Assembly: GCA_032881465.1 (NCBI GenBank)
Contig: CP126168.1
Span: 248,001 to 312,000 of the forward strand
Reading direction: 5' to 3'
DNA: 64,000 nucleotides
Source of the DNA: Parvibaculaceae bacterium PLY_AMNH_Bact1
GTDB lineage: Bacteria > Pseudomonadota > Alphaproteobacteria > Parvibaculales > Parvibaculaceae
This document shows, piece after piece, positions 28,571 through 37,066 of the stretch (its first letter is position 1; the number at the start of each line of letters is the position of its first letter). The position numbers and the translations under genes were made by a program. The notes beneath the pieces are model-generated. The model searched no databases and was not told the origin of the DNA. It was given only the letters and a program-made list of their open reading frames with translations.

Positions 28571-29568
28571 TGGGCCTTCGCTCAACATACGCTGCCTCAA
28601 TACTTCTGGCGGTCCTGCTGCTGACAGCAATGACGGCGAGCCTGTTTCTGGGCTACGCCCCCCTGGGCGTGGCTGACGTCTTTCGGGGGCTTTTCGGTAC
28701 GGGAGACGAACGCTATGTCTTCATTGTGCAGGACATCAGAGCACCTCGCATTTTATTGGGCGCAATGGTAGGTGGTTCGCTGGGGCTTGCGGGTGCTGCC
28801 ATTCAGGGATTGCTCAGAAACCCGCTGGCTGACCCAAGTGTGATCGGGGTGTCCTCCAGTGCAGGGCTTGGTGCCGTGGTGGCCATCTATTATGGGTTTG
28901 CCGCTTCGTCTGCGATCATCGTTCCTGTGTTTGCGATCAGTTTTTCTATCGCCGCCATGTTGGTGCTTGTATGGCTTGCGGGAAAAGACGCCAGTATCCT
29001 GACCCTCATCCTCGCGGGCGTGGCAATTTCAAGTCTCGCAGCAGCCTTGACGTCTCTGGCAATGAACCTCTCGCCCAATCCGTTTTCTCTGAACGATATT
29101 GTGCTCTGGCTGTTGGGCTCCCTCGCAAATCGCAGCTTCACGGAGCTTTGGATCGCAGGGCCTTTCATGGTTGCAGGCTGGGTGTTGCTTCTCTCCACGG
29201 CGCGCGCTCTTCCCTCTCTTAGTTTGGGGGAGGATGCGGCAGCCTCGCTGGGTGTTGATCTGCGGCGGGTGCGCCTGCAAACTGTTTTTGGTGCAGCCTT
29301 CGCGGTTGGTGGTGGTGTTGCTGTGAGTGGAGCGATTGGTTTTGTCGGCCTTGTTGCGCCACACCTTGTCCGTCCTCTCGTGGGCCATGACCCGGGGCGC
29401 TTGCTGTTGCCGAGCGCACTGTCAGGCGCTCTCCTGCTGGTTCTGGCGGATATTGGCGTGCGGACAATCCCGGGGGATGCGGAACTGAAGCTGGGCGTGG
29501 TGACAGCCCTCCTCGGCGCACCGTTTTTCCTCTGGCTCATCATCTATACACGACGGACCATGCGATGA
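28570..29568 (+). CDS. btuC: ABC transporter permease, FecCD family (B12)
   Basis: A 332-residue permease with about ten hydrophobic helices. Family marks are the DIRAPRILLGAMVGGSLGLAGAAIQGLLRNPLADPSVIGVSSSAGLGA stretch near residue 56 (substrate-path helices) and the coupling segment SGAIGFVGLVAPHLVRPLVG near residue 251, which contacts the ATPase. It is placed between cobO and the ATPase gene, with a 4-nt overlap to the latter. It is most likely the inner-membrane channel for cobalamin or cobinamide; by sequence alone it could also be an iron-siderophore permease. Confidence 0.88.
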   Translation: MGLRSTYAASILLAVLLLTAMTASLFLGYAPLGVADVFRGLFGTGDERYVFIVQDIRAPRILLGAMVGGSLGLAGAAIQGLLRNPLADPSVIGVSSSAGLGAVVAIYYGFAASSAIIVPVFAISFSIAAMLVLVWLAGKDASILTLILAGVAISSLAAALTSLAMNLSPNPFSLNDIVLWLLGSLANRSFTELWIAGPFMVAGWVLLLSTARALPSLSLGEDAAASLGVDLRRVRLQTVFGAAFAVGGGVAVSGAIGFVGLVAPHLVRPLVGHDPGRLLLPSALSGALLLVLADIGVRTIPGDAELKLGVVTALLGAPFFLWLIIYTRRTMR

Positions 29569-30335
29569 TTGCCGCTCAGAACATATCTGTCTCGCTGGGG
29601 ACTCATGCCGCCGTTCGTGATGTTTCCATCGCCATCAAGGAAGGTGAGATGGTTGGGTTCGTTGGTCCCAATGGTGCGGGCAAGACGAGCCTCCTGCGAT
29701 CTCTCTTACGACTCGTGCCGGTAGACAGCGGCTCAGTGCTGTTGGATGGCGCAGACATTACAGCCGACGCCGCCCATAAGCATGCGCAAGCGATTGCTTA
29801 TCTGCCACAAGGCCAAAACGTTGCCTGGCCGTTGACGGCCCGGCGCCTGGTGGCGCTCGGACGTGTGCCGCATCGCTCAACCTGGGAAACCCTGAAGGTT
29901 GAGGACAAACACGCAATCGACGCGGCGTTGGCGGCAACAGACGCCGAAGCGTTTGCGGATCGCCCTGTGACCGAACTCTCCGGAGGGGAGCGCAGCCGGA
30001 TCCTTCTTGCTCGTGCCCTTGCGGTAAAGGCGAGGGTCCTGCTAGTGGACGAGCCAACAGCGTCGCTCGACCCTTATCATCAACTAACCACCATGGAGGC
30101 ATTGAAGTCGACCACAAGCGACGGAACAGCCGTTGGTGTCGTTCTGCACGATCTCAATCTGGCAGGCCGCTATTGTGATCGGCTCTATCTGATGCATGAA
30201 GGAACTGTCGTTGCAGACGGGACGCCAGATCAAGTGTTGAGTGACGAAAACCTTGCACGCGTTTATCGCATCAGTGTGCGTCGGGATGATCGCGGTGACG
30301 TGGTGGTTGATCGGCGTCTAAGCGACATCCCATGA
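29565..30335 (+). CDS. btuD: ABC transporter ATP-binding protein (B12)
   Basis: A 256-residue ATPase. Walker A is GPNGAGKTS near residue 34, the Q-loop LPQGQN follows at about 80, the signature [16 protein letters not shown] is near 138, and Walker [13 protein letters not shown] near 158, with the H-loop His in [10 protein letters not shown]. It matches the BtuD/FepC/HmuV type. It overlaps btuC and cobQ by 4 nt each, so the transporter is coupled to biosynthesis genes. Function in B12 uptake rests on this context. Confidence 0.88.
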   Translation: MIAAQNISVSLGTHAAVRDVSIAIKEGEMVGFVGPNGAGKTSLLRSLLRLVPVDSGSVLLDGADITADAAHKHAQAIAYLPQGQNVAWPLTARRLVALGRVPHRSTWETLKVEDKHAIDAALAATDAEAFADRPVTELSGGERSRILLARALAVKARVLLVDEPTASLDPYHQLTTMEALKSTTSDGTAVGVVLHDLNLAGRYCDRLYLMHEGTVVADGTPDQVLSDENLARVYRISVRRDDRGDVVVDRRLSDIP

Positions 30336-31798
30336 CCAAGGCGTTGATGCTTCAAGGCACAGGCTCAGATGTCGGAAAGTCTGTGTTGGTTGCGGGGCTT
30401 GCCCGCGCGGCCGTTAATCGGGGGCTCGCCGTTCGACCGTTCAAGCCGCAAAACATGTCGAACAATGCAGCTGTGACCGTAGAAGGCGGGGAGATCGGTC
30501 GCGCCCAATGGTTGCAGGCGCGTGCCTGCAACGTGCCACCAAGCATTCACATGAATCCAGTCCTTCTCAAACCACAGAGCGATACTGGTGCGCAGGTTGT
30601 GGTGCAGGGGAGGGTCTGGGGCACCGCTGAAGCCCGGGATTATCAGACCCGTAAGAAGGACTTATTGGCGTCGGTTCTTGAAAGTTTCGAAACCCTGAAA
30701 CGCGATGCAGATCTCATTCTGGTGGAAGGGGCGGGCAGCCCTGCCGAAACCAACCTGCGCGCTGGCGACATTGCCAATATGGGCTTTGCAGCTGCAACAG
30801 GGACGCCGGTCGTCCTCATTGGTGACATAGACCGAGGCGGGGTGATCGCGAGTCTTGTTGGCACCCATGCCGTTTTGGATTCGATTGACCAAGGCATGAT
30901 CAAAGGATTTCTTATCAACAAGTTCAGAGGCGATGTTTCTCTTTTTGATGATGGGATGAAAGAGATTGCGCACCGCACCGGATGGCAAAGTCTCGGCGTG
31001 CTTCCCTGGGTTCGGGCAGTCGCTGATTTGCCAGCAGAAGATGCGGTTGTGCTGGAGCGCGGCCAGCAGAAGAAGGCGGGTCAGCTGAAGATAGCTGTGC
31101 CCATGCTCTCGCGTATTGCAAATTTCGACGACGTCGATCCGCTTGCTCAGGAGGAGAGTGTTGATCTTCAGTTCATTCCTCCAGGCGAGCCGTTACCAGG
31201 CGATGCCGCACTGGTGATCCTGCCAGGGACGAAGTCGACAATTGCTGATTTGGAGTTCTTCCGCGCGCAAGGGTGGGACGTTGACCTTCAGGCGCATATC
31301 CGTCGCGGTGGATGGGTGTTGGGCCTCTGTGGTGGATTTCAAATGCTGGGAAAGCACGTGAATGACCCAGAAGGACGTGAAGGTGCGGCAGCCATGACGC
31401 CGGGGCTAGGGCTTCTTGATGTGGCGACGGTAATGCGGCCGGAAAAGCTACTACGCACAGTAACTGGAAGAGCAGCAACCTCGGGCGCACCGTTTTCCGG
31501 TTACGAGATTCATATTGGCGAGACCAAAGGGCGAGATCTAGAACGCTCATTCCTGGAAGTCGAAGGTGCACCCCATGGCGCCATCAGTGAAGATGGTCGC
31601 ATCATGGGCGCTTATGTTCACGGGCTGTTTGAGAACGGTGCATTTCGCAAAGACTTCTTGGGAGGCTTGGGCGCGACAAGTGATGGTCAAGATCACGACG
31701 GGAAAGTCGATCGCGCCCTGGATCGTCTGGCAGGTGCGATGGAAGAGGCTCTCGACATCGATGGGTTGCTTAACCTTGCGGCGGTGCCTTCAGGATGA
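30332..31798 (+). CDS. cobQ: Cobyric acid synthase
   Basis: A 488-residue glutamine amidotransferase that amidates side chains b, d, e and g of adenosylcobyrinic a,c-diamide. The N-terminal ATPase has [19 protein letters not shown], then KPQNMSNNA. The C-terminal class-I GATase has the [11 protein letters not shown] region and the nucleophile Cys in [15 protein letters not shown] near residue 332; the YEIHIGET and [10 protein letters not shown] segments give the catalytic His. It is the last gene of the plus-strand cobalamin operon and overlaps the convergent cobU by 29 nt. Confidence 0.95.
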   Translation: MTKALMLQGTGSDVGKSVLVAGLARAAVNRGLAVRPFKPQNMSNNAAVTVEGGEIGRAQWLQARACNVPPSIHMNPVLLKPQSDTGAQVVVQGRVWGTAEARDYQTRKKDLLASVLESFETLKRDADLILVEGAGSPAETNLRAGDIANMGFAAATGTPVVLIGDIDRGGVIASLVGTHAVLDSIDQGMIKGFLINKFRGDVSLFDDGMKEIAHRTGWQSLGVLPWVRAVADLPAEDAVVLERGQQKKAGQLKIAVPMLSRIANFDDVDPLAQEESVDLQFIPPGEPLPGDAALVILPGTKSTIADLEFFRAQGWDVDLQAHIRRGGWVLGLCGGFQMLGKHVNDPEGREGAAAMTPGLGLLDVATVMRPEKLLRTVTGRAATSGAPFSGYEIHIGETKGRDLERSFLEVEGAPHGAISEDGRIMGAYVHGLFENGAFRKDFLGGLGATSDGQDHDGKVDRALDRLAGAMEEALDIDGLLNLAAVPSG

Positions 31799-32324
31799 GC
31801 GGAAGTCCCGCCATGACGACGAGCACAGCATCAATCTCCGCAGCCAACGATTGATGAAGCCATCCGGCCTCGTCCCGGAACTGTCGAGCCAGGGCATTGT
31901 CTGGAACGATGCCTTGGCCCACTTCGTTTGAAATAAAAACCAGTCGCCCAGGGCAGGCTTTTATCGCCGCTAGAAGCTCAGCCGTGGCCGCCGCAATATC
32001 CGCTTCTGCCTCCATCAGATTGCCGAGCCAGAGCGTTAGGCAATCAATCAGCACGACATCTTTCTCACTCACCTGATTGCGCAACACGCCCGGTAGGTCG
32101 AGAGGTTCTTCTATTAGTCGCCAGACAGCTCCGCGTCGGTTTTGGTGGTGTGCAATGCGTTCCGCCATCTCATCATCGCGGGCTTCTGCCGTGGCCACAT
32201 AGACAAAATTGCCTTTGGTTTCCGTAACCAAGTTCTCCCCGTATCGGCTTTTGCCCGAACGCGCACCGCCGAGAATGAGAGTTGCGAAGGGGCTTGTGTG
32301 CGGCAGATGGAATGTGTTGGTCAC
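31770..32324 (-). CDS. cobU: Adenosylcobinamide kinase/guanylyltransferase
   Basis: A 184-residue bifunctional enzyme (CobU/CobP) that phosphorylates adenosylcobinamide and adds GMP to give AdoCbi-GDP. The P-loop is [15 protein letters not shown] near residue 16; the guanylyl-accepting His region is [22 protein letters not shown], followed by [14 protein letters not shown] and [25 protein letters not shown], both hallmarks. The start is GTG with a GAGG ribosome site. It ends the cobT-phosphatase-cobS-cobU operon and collides tail to tail with cobQ. Confidence 0.94.
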   Translation of the reverse strand: MTNTFHLPHTSPFATLILGGARSGKSRYGENLVTETKGNFVYVATAEARDDEMAERIAHHQNRRGAVWRLIEEPLDLPGVLRNQVSEKDVVLIDCLTLWLGNLMEAEADIAAATAELLAAIKACPGRLVFISNEVGQGIVPDNALARQFRDEAGWLHQSLAAEIDAVLVVMAGLPLILKAPPQG

Positions 32325-32334
32325 TGGGTCAACC

Positions 32335-33078
32335 TCAAACGAAAACTACACAAGCCAGAAGCAAGAGGCTTTCTGAGACTTCAATCCCTGCACCCAGACA
32401 ATCACCGGTTTGGCCCTTCAACCGTATCTGCAGGTAAGCCCCCCAAACCAAAAGAACGAAAGGAGCCGCCAGAAAAGCGGGCGCCCCCCAAGCGCTGATT
32501 AGGAGAAGGGCCGCCCACGCCCAGGGAGTGATGGGATTGATCTCCCAGGAGAACCGTTCCCCCATGCCATCGGTTTCTGCGGAAGCCGGGCGCAGGACAG
32601 GCAGGAAGTGTGCCCAGAAAAGAGGACCGAGTCGGGACCAGGCGCACAGCGGGATCAAAACCCAAAAGAGTTCTTGTTCGGCGATGAGCATGAGCAGGGT
32701 GAGCTTCATCGCCAATTGCACGATGAGGGCTACAGCACCAAAGGTCCCGATATGGGGATCTTTCAGGACCTCATGAAAGCGTGTTTCGTCTCCATGTGCA
32801 GCGCCAAGAGCATCGGCAAGGTCTGAGAGTCCATCAAGGTGAAGTGCTCCGGTGATGAATGCCCACGCGCCAAGCGTCAGCGCAGCACCAGCCCAAGGAT
32901 CAATCAGCGATCCGCTCCAAAGGACGAGCGACAGAAGCACACCCACGATGAGCCCAACTGCAGGGAAAAAGCCAGAGACACGGCTAAGGGCCGCCGGTTC
33001 GAAGCCGTTGATCTGCGGCGTGGGCAGGCGCGTGAGAAACTGCACCGCGAGTATGAAAGAGATGAGGGGCTTGTTCAC
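32335..33078 (-). CDS. cobS: Adenosylcobinamide-GDP ribazoletransferase
   Basis: A 247-residue integral membrane enzyme that joins AdoCbi-GDP and alpha-ribazole (phosphate) to complete cobalamin. It opens with AVQFLTRLPTPQI and has the acidic GALHLDGLSDLADALGAAHG motif near residue 75, the metal-binding core of the family, then several hydrophobic helices. The GTG at 33078 is chosen because it forms a GTGA overlap with the phosphatase stop and matches the family N-terminus; the open frame upstream to 33183 would lie in the phosphatase gene. The stop lies 10 bp before cobU. Confidence 0.93.
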   Translation of the reverse strand: MNKPLISFILAVQFLTRLPTPQINGFEPAALSRVSGFFPAVGLIVGVLLSLVLWSGSLIDPWAGAALTLGAWAFITGALHLDGLSDLADALGAAHGDETRFHEVLKDPHIGTFGAVALIVQLAMKLTLLMLIAEQELFWVLIPLCAWSRLGPLFWAHFLPVLRPASAETDGMGERFSWEINPITPWAWAALLLISAWGAPAFLAAPFVLLVWGAYLQIRLKGQTGDCLGAGIEVSESLLLLACVVFV

Positions 33079-33671
33079 GCGTCCCCCTTGAGTGCCGTTA
33101 GCTGGACATCGAATGTTGCGTGGTTTGGATCGTGATGCGCCGTCATCTCTAAAATTGCTGCTGTTGGCAGGGCGACTTTCCAAGCAGAGGCAAAGGGAAG
33201 ACCAAGCTGTGTCACCAGTAAAGATCGCATGACACCTGCATGGGTCAGAAGAAGTAGGCGCTCGCCTTGTGCCGCGCGCCCGATTTCCTCAAATGCCTCA
33301 GATGTGCGGGCACACATCACCGCCCAGGGCTCACCACCGGGCGCCGGGTTGGCGGTGGGGTCTTCCCAGAAGGCAGTGAGTGCTCTCCGATCGGCATTCC
33401 AGACTTCTTCCGTGGATTTACCTTCCCAATCGCCAAAGTCCATTTCTCTGAACCGTGCATCAATTGACAATGGAAGTTCCAGGCTTTCAGCGAAGGCATG
33501 ACAACGCTTGAGCGGTGAAGTGATAACCCTGTCCCAGTCCCCTTCTTTTGTGCGGCCAACGAGTGAAGCCCATCCGGCTTCTGTGAGCTCCGGATCGCTG
33601 CTGCCGCAGAAGAGGCCCGTAAGCGGCGTCTCACCATGGCGCAAGATTGTGATATGGGCGGGATTGCTCAT
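33075..33671 (-). CDS. cobC: Histidine phosphatase, probable alpha-ribazole phosphatase
   Basis: A 198-residue phosphoglycerate-mutase-like phosphatase. The catalytic LRHGET is near residue 10, the second-half [14 protein letters not shown] is typical of CobC-type members, and the second catalytic His is in [11 protein letters not shown]. In the Salmonella naming CobC removes the phosphate from alpha-ribazole phosphate or from cobalamin phosphate. It sits between cobT and cobS with 4-nt overlaps on both sides, which strongly supports that role. It shares the name cobC with the unrelated decarboxylase at 26962. Confidence 0.88.
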   Translation of the reverse strand: MSNPAHITILRHGETPLTGLFCGSSDPELTEAGWASLVGRTKEGDWDRVITSPLKRCHAFAESLELPLSIDARFREMDFGDWEGKSTEEVWNADRRALTAFWEDPTANPAPGGEPWAVMCARTSEAFEEIGRAAQGERLLLLTHAGVMRSLLVTQLGLPFASAWKVALPTAAILEMTAHHDPNHATFDVQLTALKGDA

Positions 33672-34729
33672 GTGATCGACGATACGCCCGCACTGTCAAA
33701 CGTTGCCATCTCATTGTGAAGAGAGCAGGCAAGCCGCAAGAGTGGCAGGGCAAGCGCCGCGCCGCTACCTTCGCCAAGTCGAAGACCAAGATCAAACAGC
33801 GGGTCCGCATCGAGCGCGGTAAGCACACGCGCATGACCGCTTTCCGCAGACCGATGAGAGAAAAGAAGCCAGGGACGAATAGACGGATTTGCGGTGACGG
33901 CAGCAAGCATGGCGGCTGAACAGATAAATCCGTCGACGAGCACAGGGACACGTGCCTGCGCAGCGGTAATCGCAGCACCGGCCAAAGCGGCGATCTCATG
34001 CCCGCCAACCTTTTGAAGCGACTGCGCCGCACTGGCGCTCCCGCTATCAAGCTTGTGGAACGCCAGGCTCTCTGCAATGACCCGCGTTTTGTGAGAGATG
34101 CCCTCCGCGTTAAGACCGGTTCCGGCGCCAGCGAGCGCCGCGACATTCCCATCTGTTAGCGCCGCAGCGACAGCGCTTGCAGCACTCGTGTTCCCAATGC
34201 CCATTTCTCCAAGCAGGAGAAGATCAGCACCTTCGCCAATAGCGCGGGCCGCCGCGTTCCGACCAGCGCCCAGCGCGTGGAACAGTTCATCTTCAGTCAT
34301 GGCGTCACCACGCCGAAAATTGTCAGTGCCATAGGCAACCTTATCGGCGTGGATGCCCCCCGGCGCCTCTGTCGCAAGGGTGCCCACATCAACAACCTGC
34401 AGTTTGGCTCCTTGTTCCCGCGCGAGGACGGAGATGGCAGCGCCGCCAGCCACGAAATTTGCCAGCATTTGACCGGTGACTTCAGACGGATAGGCGGAAA
34501 CGCCTTCAGCGGTAATGCCATGGTCCCCGGCAAAAATCAGAATATGAGGGGTGGCAACAGATGGCCGGTCCGTATTGGTCAGGCCCGCAAGCTGGATCGC
34601 AATATCCTCCAGCTGCCCCAGAGATCCCGCAGGTTTGGTGAGGCGCGCTTGGCGCGCCAGCGCCCGAGCTTCGGCTGCCCCGTCTGGCTTTGGCGGCGCA
34701 CTGGTCACCCAACTTGGAAATTCACTCAT
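33668..34729 (-). CDS. cobT: Nicotinate-nucleotide-dimethylbenzimidazole phosphoribosyltransferase
   Basis: A 353-residue enzyme that activates the BluB product dimethylbenzimidazole to alpha-ribazole-5'-phosphate. The sequence shows [20 protein letters not shown] near residue 30, then [36 protein letters not shown] and [11 protein letters not shown], all in family order. The catalytic Glu is expected near the C-terminus in the [16 protein letters not shown] segment. It is first in the four-gene minus-strand operon; no riboswitch is seen in the 73 bp upstream of it. Confidence 0.94.
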   Translation of the reverse strand: MSEFPSWVTSAPPKPDGAAEARALARQARLTKPAGSLGQLEDIAIQLAGLTNTDRPSVATPHILIFAGDHGITAEGVSAYPSEVTGQMLANFVAGGAAISVLAREQGAKLQVVDVGTLATEAPGGIHADKVAYGTDNFRRGDAMTEDELFHALGAGRNAAARAIGEGADLLLLGEMGIGNTSAASAVAAALTDGNVAALAGAGTGLNAEGISHKTRVIAESLAFHKLDSGSASAAQSLQKVGGHEIAALAGAAITAAQARVPVLVDGFICSAAMLAAVTANPSIRPWLLFSHRSAESGHARVLTALDADPLFDLGLRLGEGSGAALALPLLRLACSLHNEMATFDSAGVSSIT

Positions 34730-34802
34730 AACCCGCCTTCAAACTGGTTTTGCGGGCTCTTTGTAGCAGAAACGCGCGGTGTTTTGAGCGTCAGTCCGAG
34801 AT

Positions 34803-35837
34803 TTAGCGCCAGCCCGCTCGGTCATATATTCTAATCGCAAGCGATTGGTTTTCCCCAAGGGCAGAGGCGTTAATCTCGTCCTCTTTGAAGGTACCCAGCG
34901 TAGTCACGGGGCCTTCCACATTGACACTGGCTACAGCCGGGTATTCGTTATTGCCATCGGCAAGGACCTTCTGAGCCCAGTCACTGGTCAGAAACTCAAG
35001 AAAGCGAACAGCGTTGTCTTTGTTGGGGGCATGAGCGAGCAGCCCGGCACCGGAAATATTGACATGGCTCCCTCGGGTATCTTGTTCGGGGAAGATCACG
35101 CCGATTTTTTCAGCCACAGCGCGATCTGCCTCGTCTTCCGATCTCATCAGTCGCGCGACATAATAGGTGTTGGCAATGCCAACGCGGCATTCGCCAGCTG
35201 CAACCGCACGGATCTGCGCCGTGTCATTGCCCTGCGGGGCACGGGCAAAATTGGCGACAACGCCTTCAGCCCAGGCCTCAGCTGCCTCTGCGCCGTCGTG
35301 CGCAACGATCGAGGCAAGAAGGGAAATATTGTAAATATTGCTGGATGATCGAACACAGATTTGGCCCGCGAGGGAAGGGTCCGCTAGATCGGCGTAGGTT
35401 GTAAGGCCGTCAGGCACGCCCGCATCCTTGTTGTAAATCACCACACGTGCGCGCTTTGAAATGCCGAACCACATTCCGTCTGGGTGCCTGAGATGGGCTG
35501 GTATGCGCTCTTCAATAAGGGGCGACGTGATAGGGGCAAAAAGCCCTGCTTCTTCCGCCCGCCAGAGGCGTCCGGCATCAACGGTGAGAAGGACGTCGCC
35601 GGGGCTGAACTCACCCTCTTGGCGCAGACGCGCCAACAGCTCTTCACTCTTGCCTTCGATCAGGTTGAGTTTGATGCCCGTCTCTTCCGTAAACCGCTCA
35701 TAGAGCATCAGGTCCGTGTCGTAGTGACGGGCGGAATAGATGTTGAGTTCTTCAGATGCCCGACCATTGGAAACGGCGAAAATGACCAGAAATACACCGA
35801 TAATAGGGATCAGAGCTTTGCCGAATGTTTTGGACAC
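34803..35837 (-). CDS. fbpA: Fe(III) ABC transporter substrate-binding protein
   Basis: A 344-residue periplasmic binding protein of the FbpA/FutA/AfuA class. A signal peptide covers residues 1-28. The ELNIYSARHYDTDLMLYERFTEETGIKLNLIEG opening, with Tyr and His/Tyr iron ligands expected in this family, and the SSNIYNISLLASIVAHDG and GIANTYYVARLM stretches (metal-ligand tyrosine pair) support ferric binding. It is downstream of its ATPase on the minus strand, with a candidate iron-responsive palindrome just before its start. The symbol is by family resemblance. Confidence 0.86.
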   Translation of the reverse strand: MSKTFGKALIPIIGVFLVIFAVSNGRASEELNIYSARHYDTDLMLYERFTEETGIKLNLIEGKSEELLARLRQEGEFSPGDVLLTVDAGRLWRAEEAGLFAPITSPLIEERIPAHLRHPDGMWFGISKRARVVIYNKDAGVPDGLTTYADLADPSLAGQICVRSSSNIYNISLLASIVAHDGAEAAEAWAEGVVANFARAPQGNDTAQIRAVAAGECRVGIANTYYVARLMRSEDEADRAVAEKIGVIFPEQDTRGSHVNISGAGLLAHAPNKDNAVRFLEFLTSDWAQKVLADGNNEYPAVASVNVEGPVTTLGTFKEDEINASALGENQSLAIRIYDRAGWR

Positions 35838-35855
35838 GGGGCGGGCACCTTTTTA

Positions 35856-35873
35856 AGAATGACTATCAATTCT
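35856..35873 (-). promoter_or_regulatory. Candidate iron-responsive operator
   Basis: An imperfect 18-bp palindrome, AGAATTGATAGTCATTCT on the minus strand, 19 bp upstream of the ferric binding protein start. Its AT-rich GATA/TCATT core recalls Fur or Irr sites. Role inferred from position and likeness only. Confidence 0.4.
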
Positions 35874-35926
35874 GAGAAATGTAGGACCGCCGCAAGCGCA
35901 AAACAAGGGATATTGCGACCGATGGG

Positions 35927-36976
35927 TCAGTTGGCCGCGGGAAACAGGAAGACACCTGTTCCCTCAAAGGACGCCTGAACCGGTGTGCCTTCCTCAAATC
36001 CCGATGCATCAGCCATATGAACCCGCAGCGGCGTTTTGGTCGTGTCGTCGGTGCCGACAAGCACGAGCCAATGGCTTCCACGAAACCGGGTGTCGAGAAC
36101 ATGAAGACCTGTGCCATCTGGGTTTGGCGTCAAGGTCACGCTGCTGGGGCGCACCACCAAGTCTGCGAAGCATCCATCAGGTAGTCCGCTTGCCGACGGG
36201 GAAAGCGGGCACGTGCCATAGTCGAAATGGGCGTCGGCCCCAGAGACTTTCGCTCGGAACGTCTGGGCGTCGCCGAAAAGCGATGCGACAAGCGCTGTCG
36301 CAGGCGCGTTGTACAGCTCAATAGGCTGACCGCATTGCAGGATGCGACCGTCATCCATCACCGCAATCTTGTCGGCCATATCCAGCGCTTCGTCGGGATC
36401 ATGTGTCACCATAATAGTGATCGCGCCGGATTGTTTGAGCGCAAGACGCGCATGTTCGCGCAGTTGCCGCCGTCGCGTTACATCGATGCTTGCAAAGGGT
36501 TCATCCAGCAGGATTACAGAAGGCGCAGGTGCCAATGCGCGGGCGAGGGCGACACGCTGTTGTTGGCCGCCAGAGAGCGTGTGAGGGAAACGCCCACCCA
36601 GGCCTTCAAGTCCGACATCGGCGAGTGTGCGCTGAACAATCCCGTCGCGATCTGGATCGGTACGCGTCAGACCAAATGCCACATTTTCTGCGATGGTCAA
36701 ATGAGGGAACAGGGCATGGTCCTGAAAAACCATGCCGATCTTCCGTTCTTCCGCCCGGACATCTCGGCCTGGCTGCGATAGCACCTTGCCATTGAGCGTG
36801 ATTGTACCCGCTTGAAGGGCCTCAAGCCCCGCCGCCAGTCGCAAGAGGGTTGTTTTGCCGCTGCCGGACGCGCCCAGAAGGCAGAGTATCTCACCATCCG
36901 CCGCCGACAGGCTGATGTCAGACAGTACCTTTTCAGTGCCATAGGCGTGGGCGATAGTGCTGAAATCTAAGGGCAT
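35927..36976 (-). CDS. fbpC: Fe(III) ABC transporter ATP-binding protein
   Basis: A 349-residue ATPase of the FbpC/PotA class. Walker A GASGSGKTT lies near residue 33, the Q-loop VFQDHALFPHLT near 83, signature LSGGQQQRVALARALAPAP near 134 and Walker B VILLDEPFASID near 154. The C-terminal 110 residues form a TOBE-like domain, with VVRPSSVTLTP and FRGSHWLVLV. The ATG at 36976 matches the family start; the longer frame to 37024 has no ribosome site. It is read away from the permease gene, across a 90-bp shared promoter region. Confidence 0.88.
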   Translation of the reverse strand: MPLDFSTIAHAYGTEKVLSDISLSAADGEILCLLGASGSGKTTLLRLAAGLEALQAGTITLNGKVLSQPGRDVRAEERKIGMVFQDHALFPHLTIAENVAFGLTRTDPDRDGIVQRTLADVGLEGLGGRFPHTLSGGQQQRVALARALAPAPSVILLDEPFASIDVTRRRQLREHARLALKQSGAITIMVTHDPDEALDMADKIAVMDDGRILQCGQPIELYNAPATALVASLFGDAQTFRAKVSGADAHFDYGTCPLSPSASGLPDGCFADLVVRPSSVTLTPNPDGTGLHVLDTRFRGSHWLVLVGTDDTTKTPLRVHMADASGFEEGTPVQASFEGTGVFLFPAAN

Positions 36977-37018
36977 GCGCGACTTATTGGCTCTGCATAG
37001 GCTAGAATTGCGACTGAG

Positions 37019-37037
37019 GCGCAAAATTACTTTGCGC
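37019..37037. promoter_or_regulatory. Palindrome in the divergent iron-transporter promoter
   Basis: Perfect inverted repeat GCGCAAA-ATTAC-TTTGCGC in the 90-bp gap between the ATPase and permease genes, placed so that one bound regulator could control both. The regulator is unknown. Confidence 0.45.
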
Positions 37038-37066
37038 AGGCGAGCGCTATTTGTATCAAGTGTAGA

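Noticed and set aside
26962-33671. Two genes both named cobC as a duplicated gene
   Set aside because: They are unrelated proteins (a PLP decarboxylase and a histidine phosphatase); the shared symbol comes from two naming systems.
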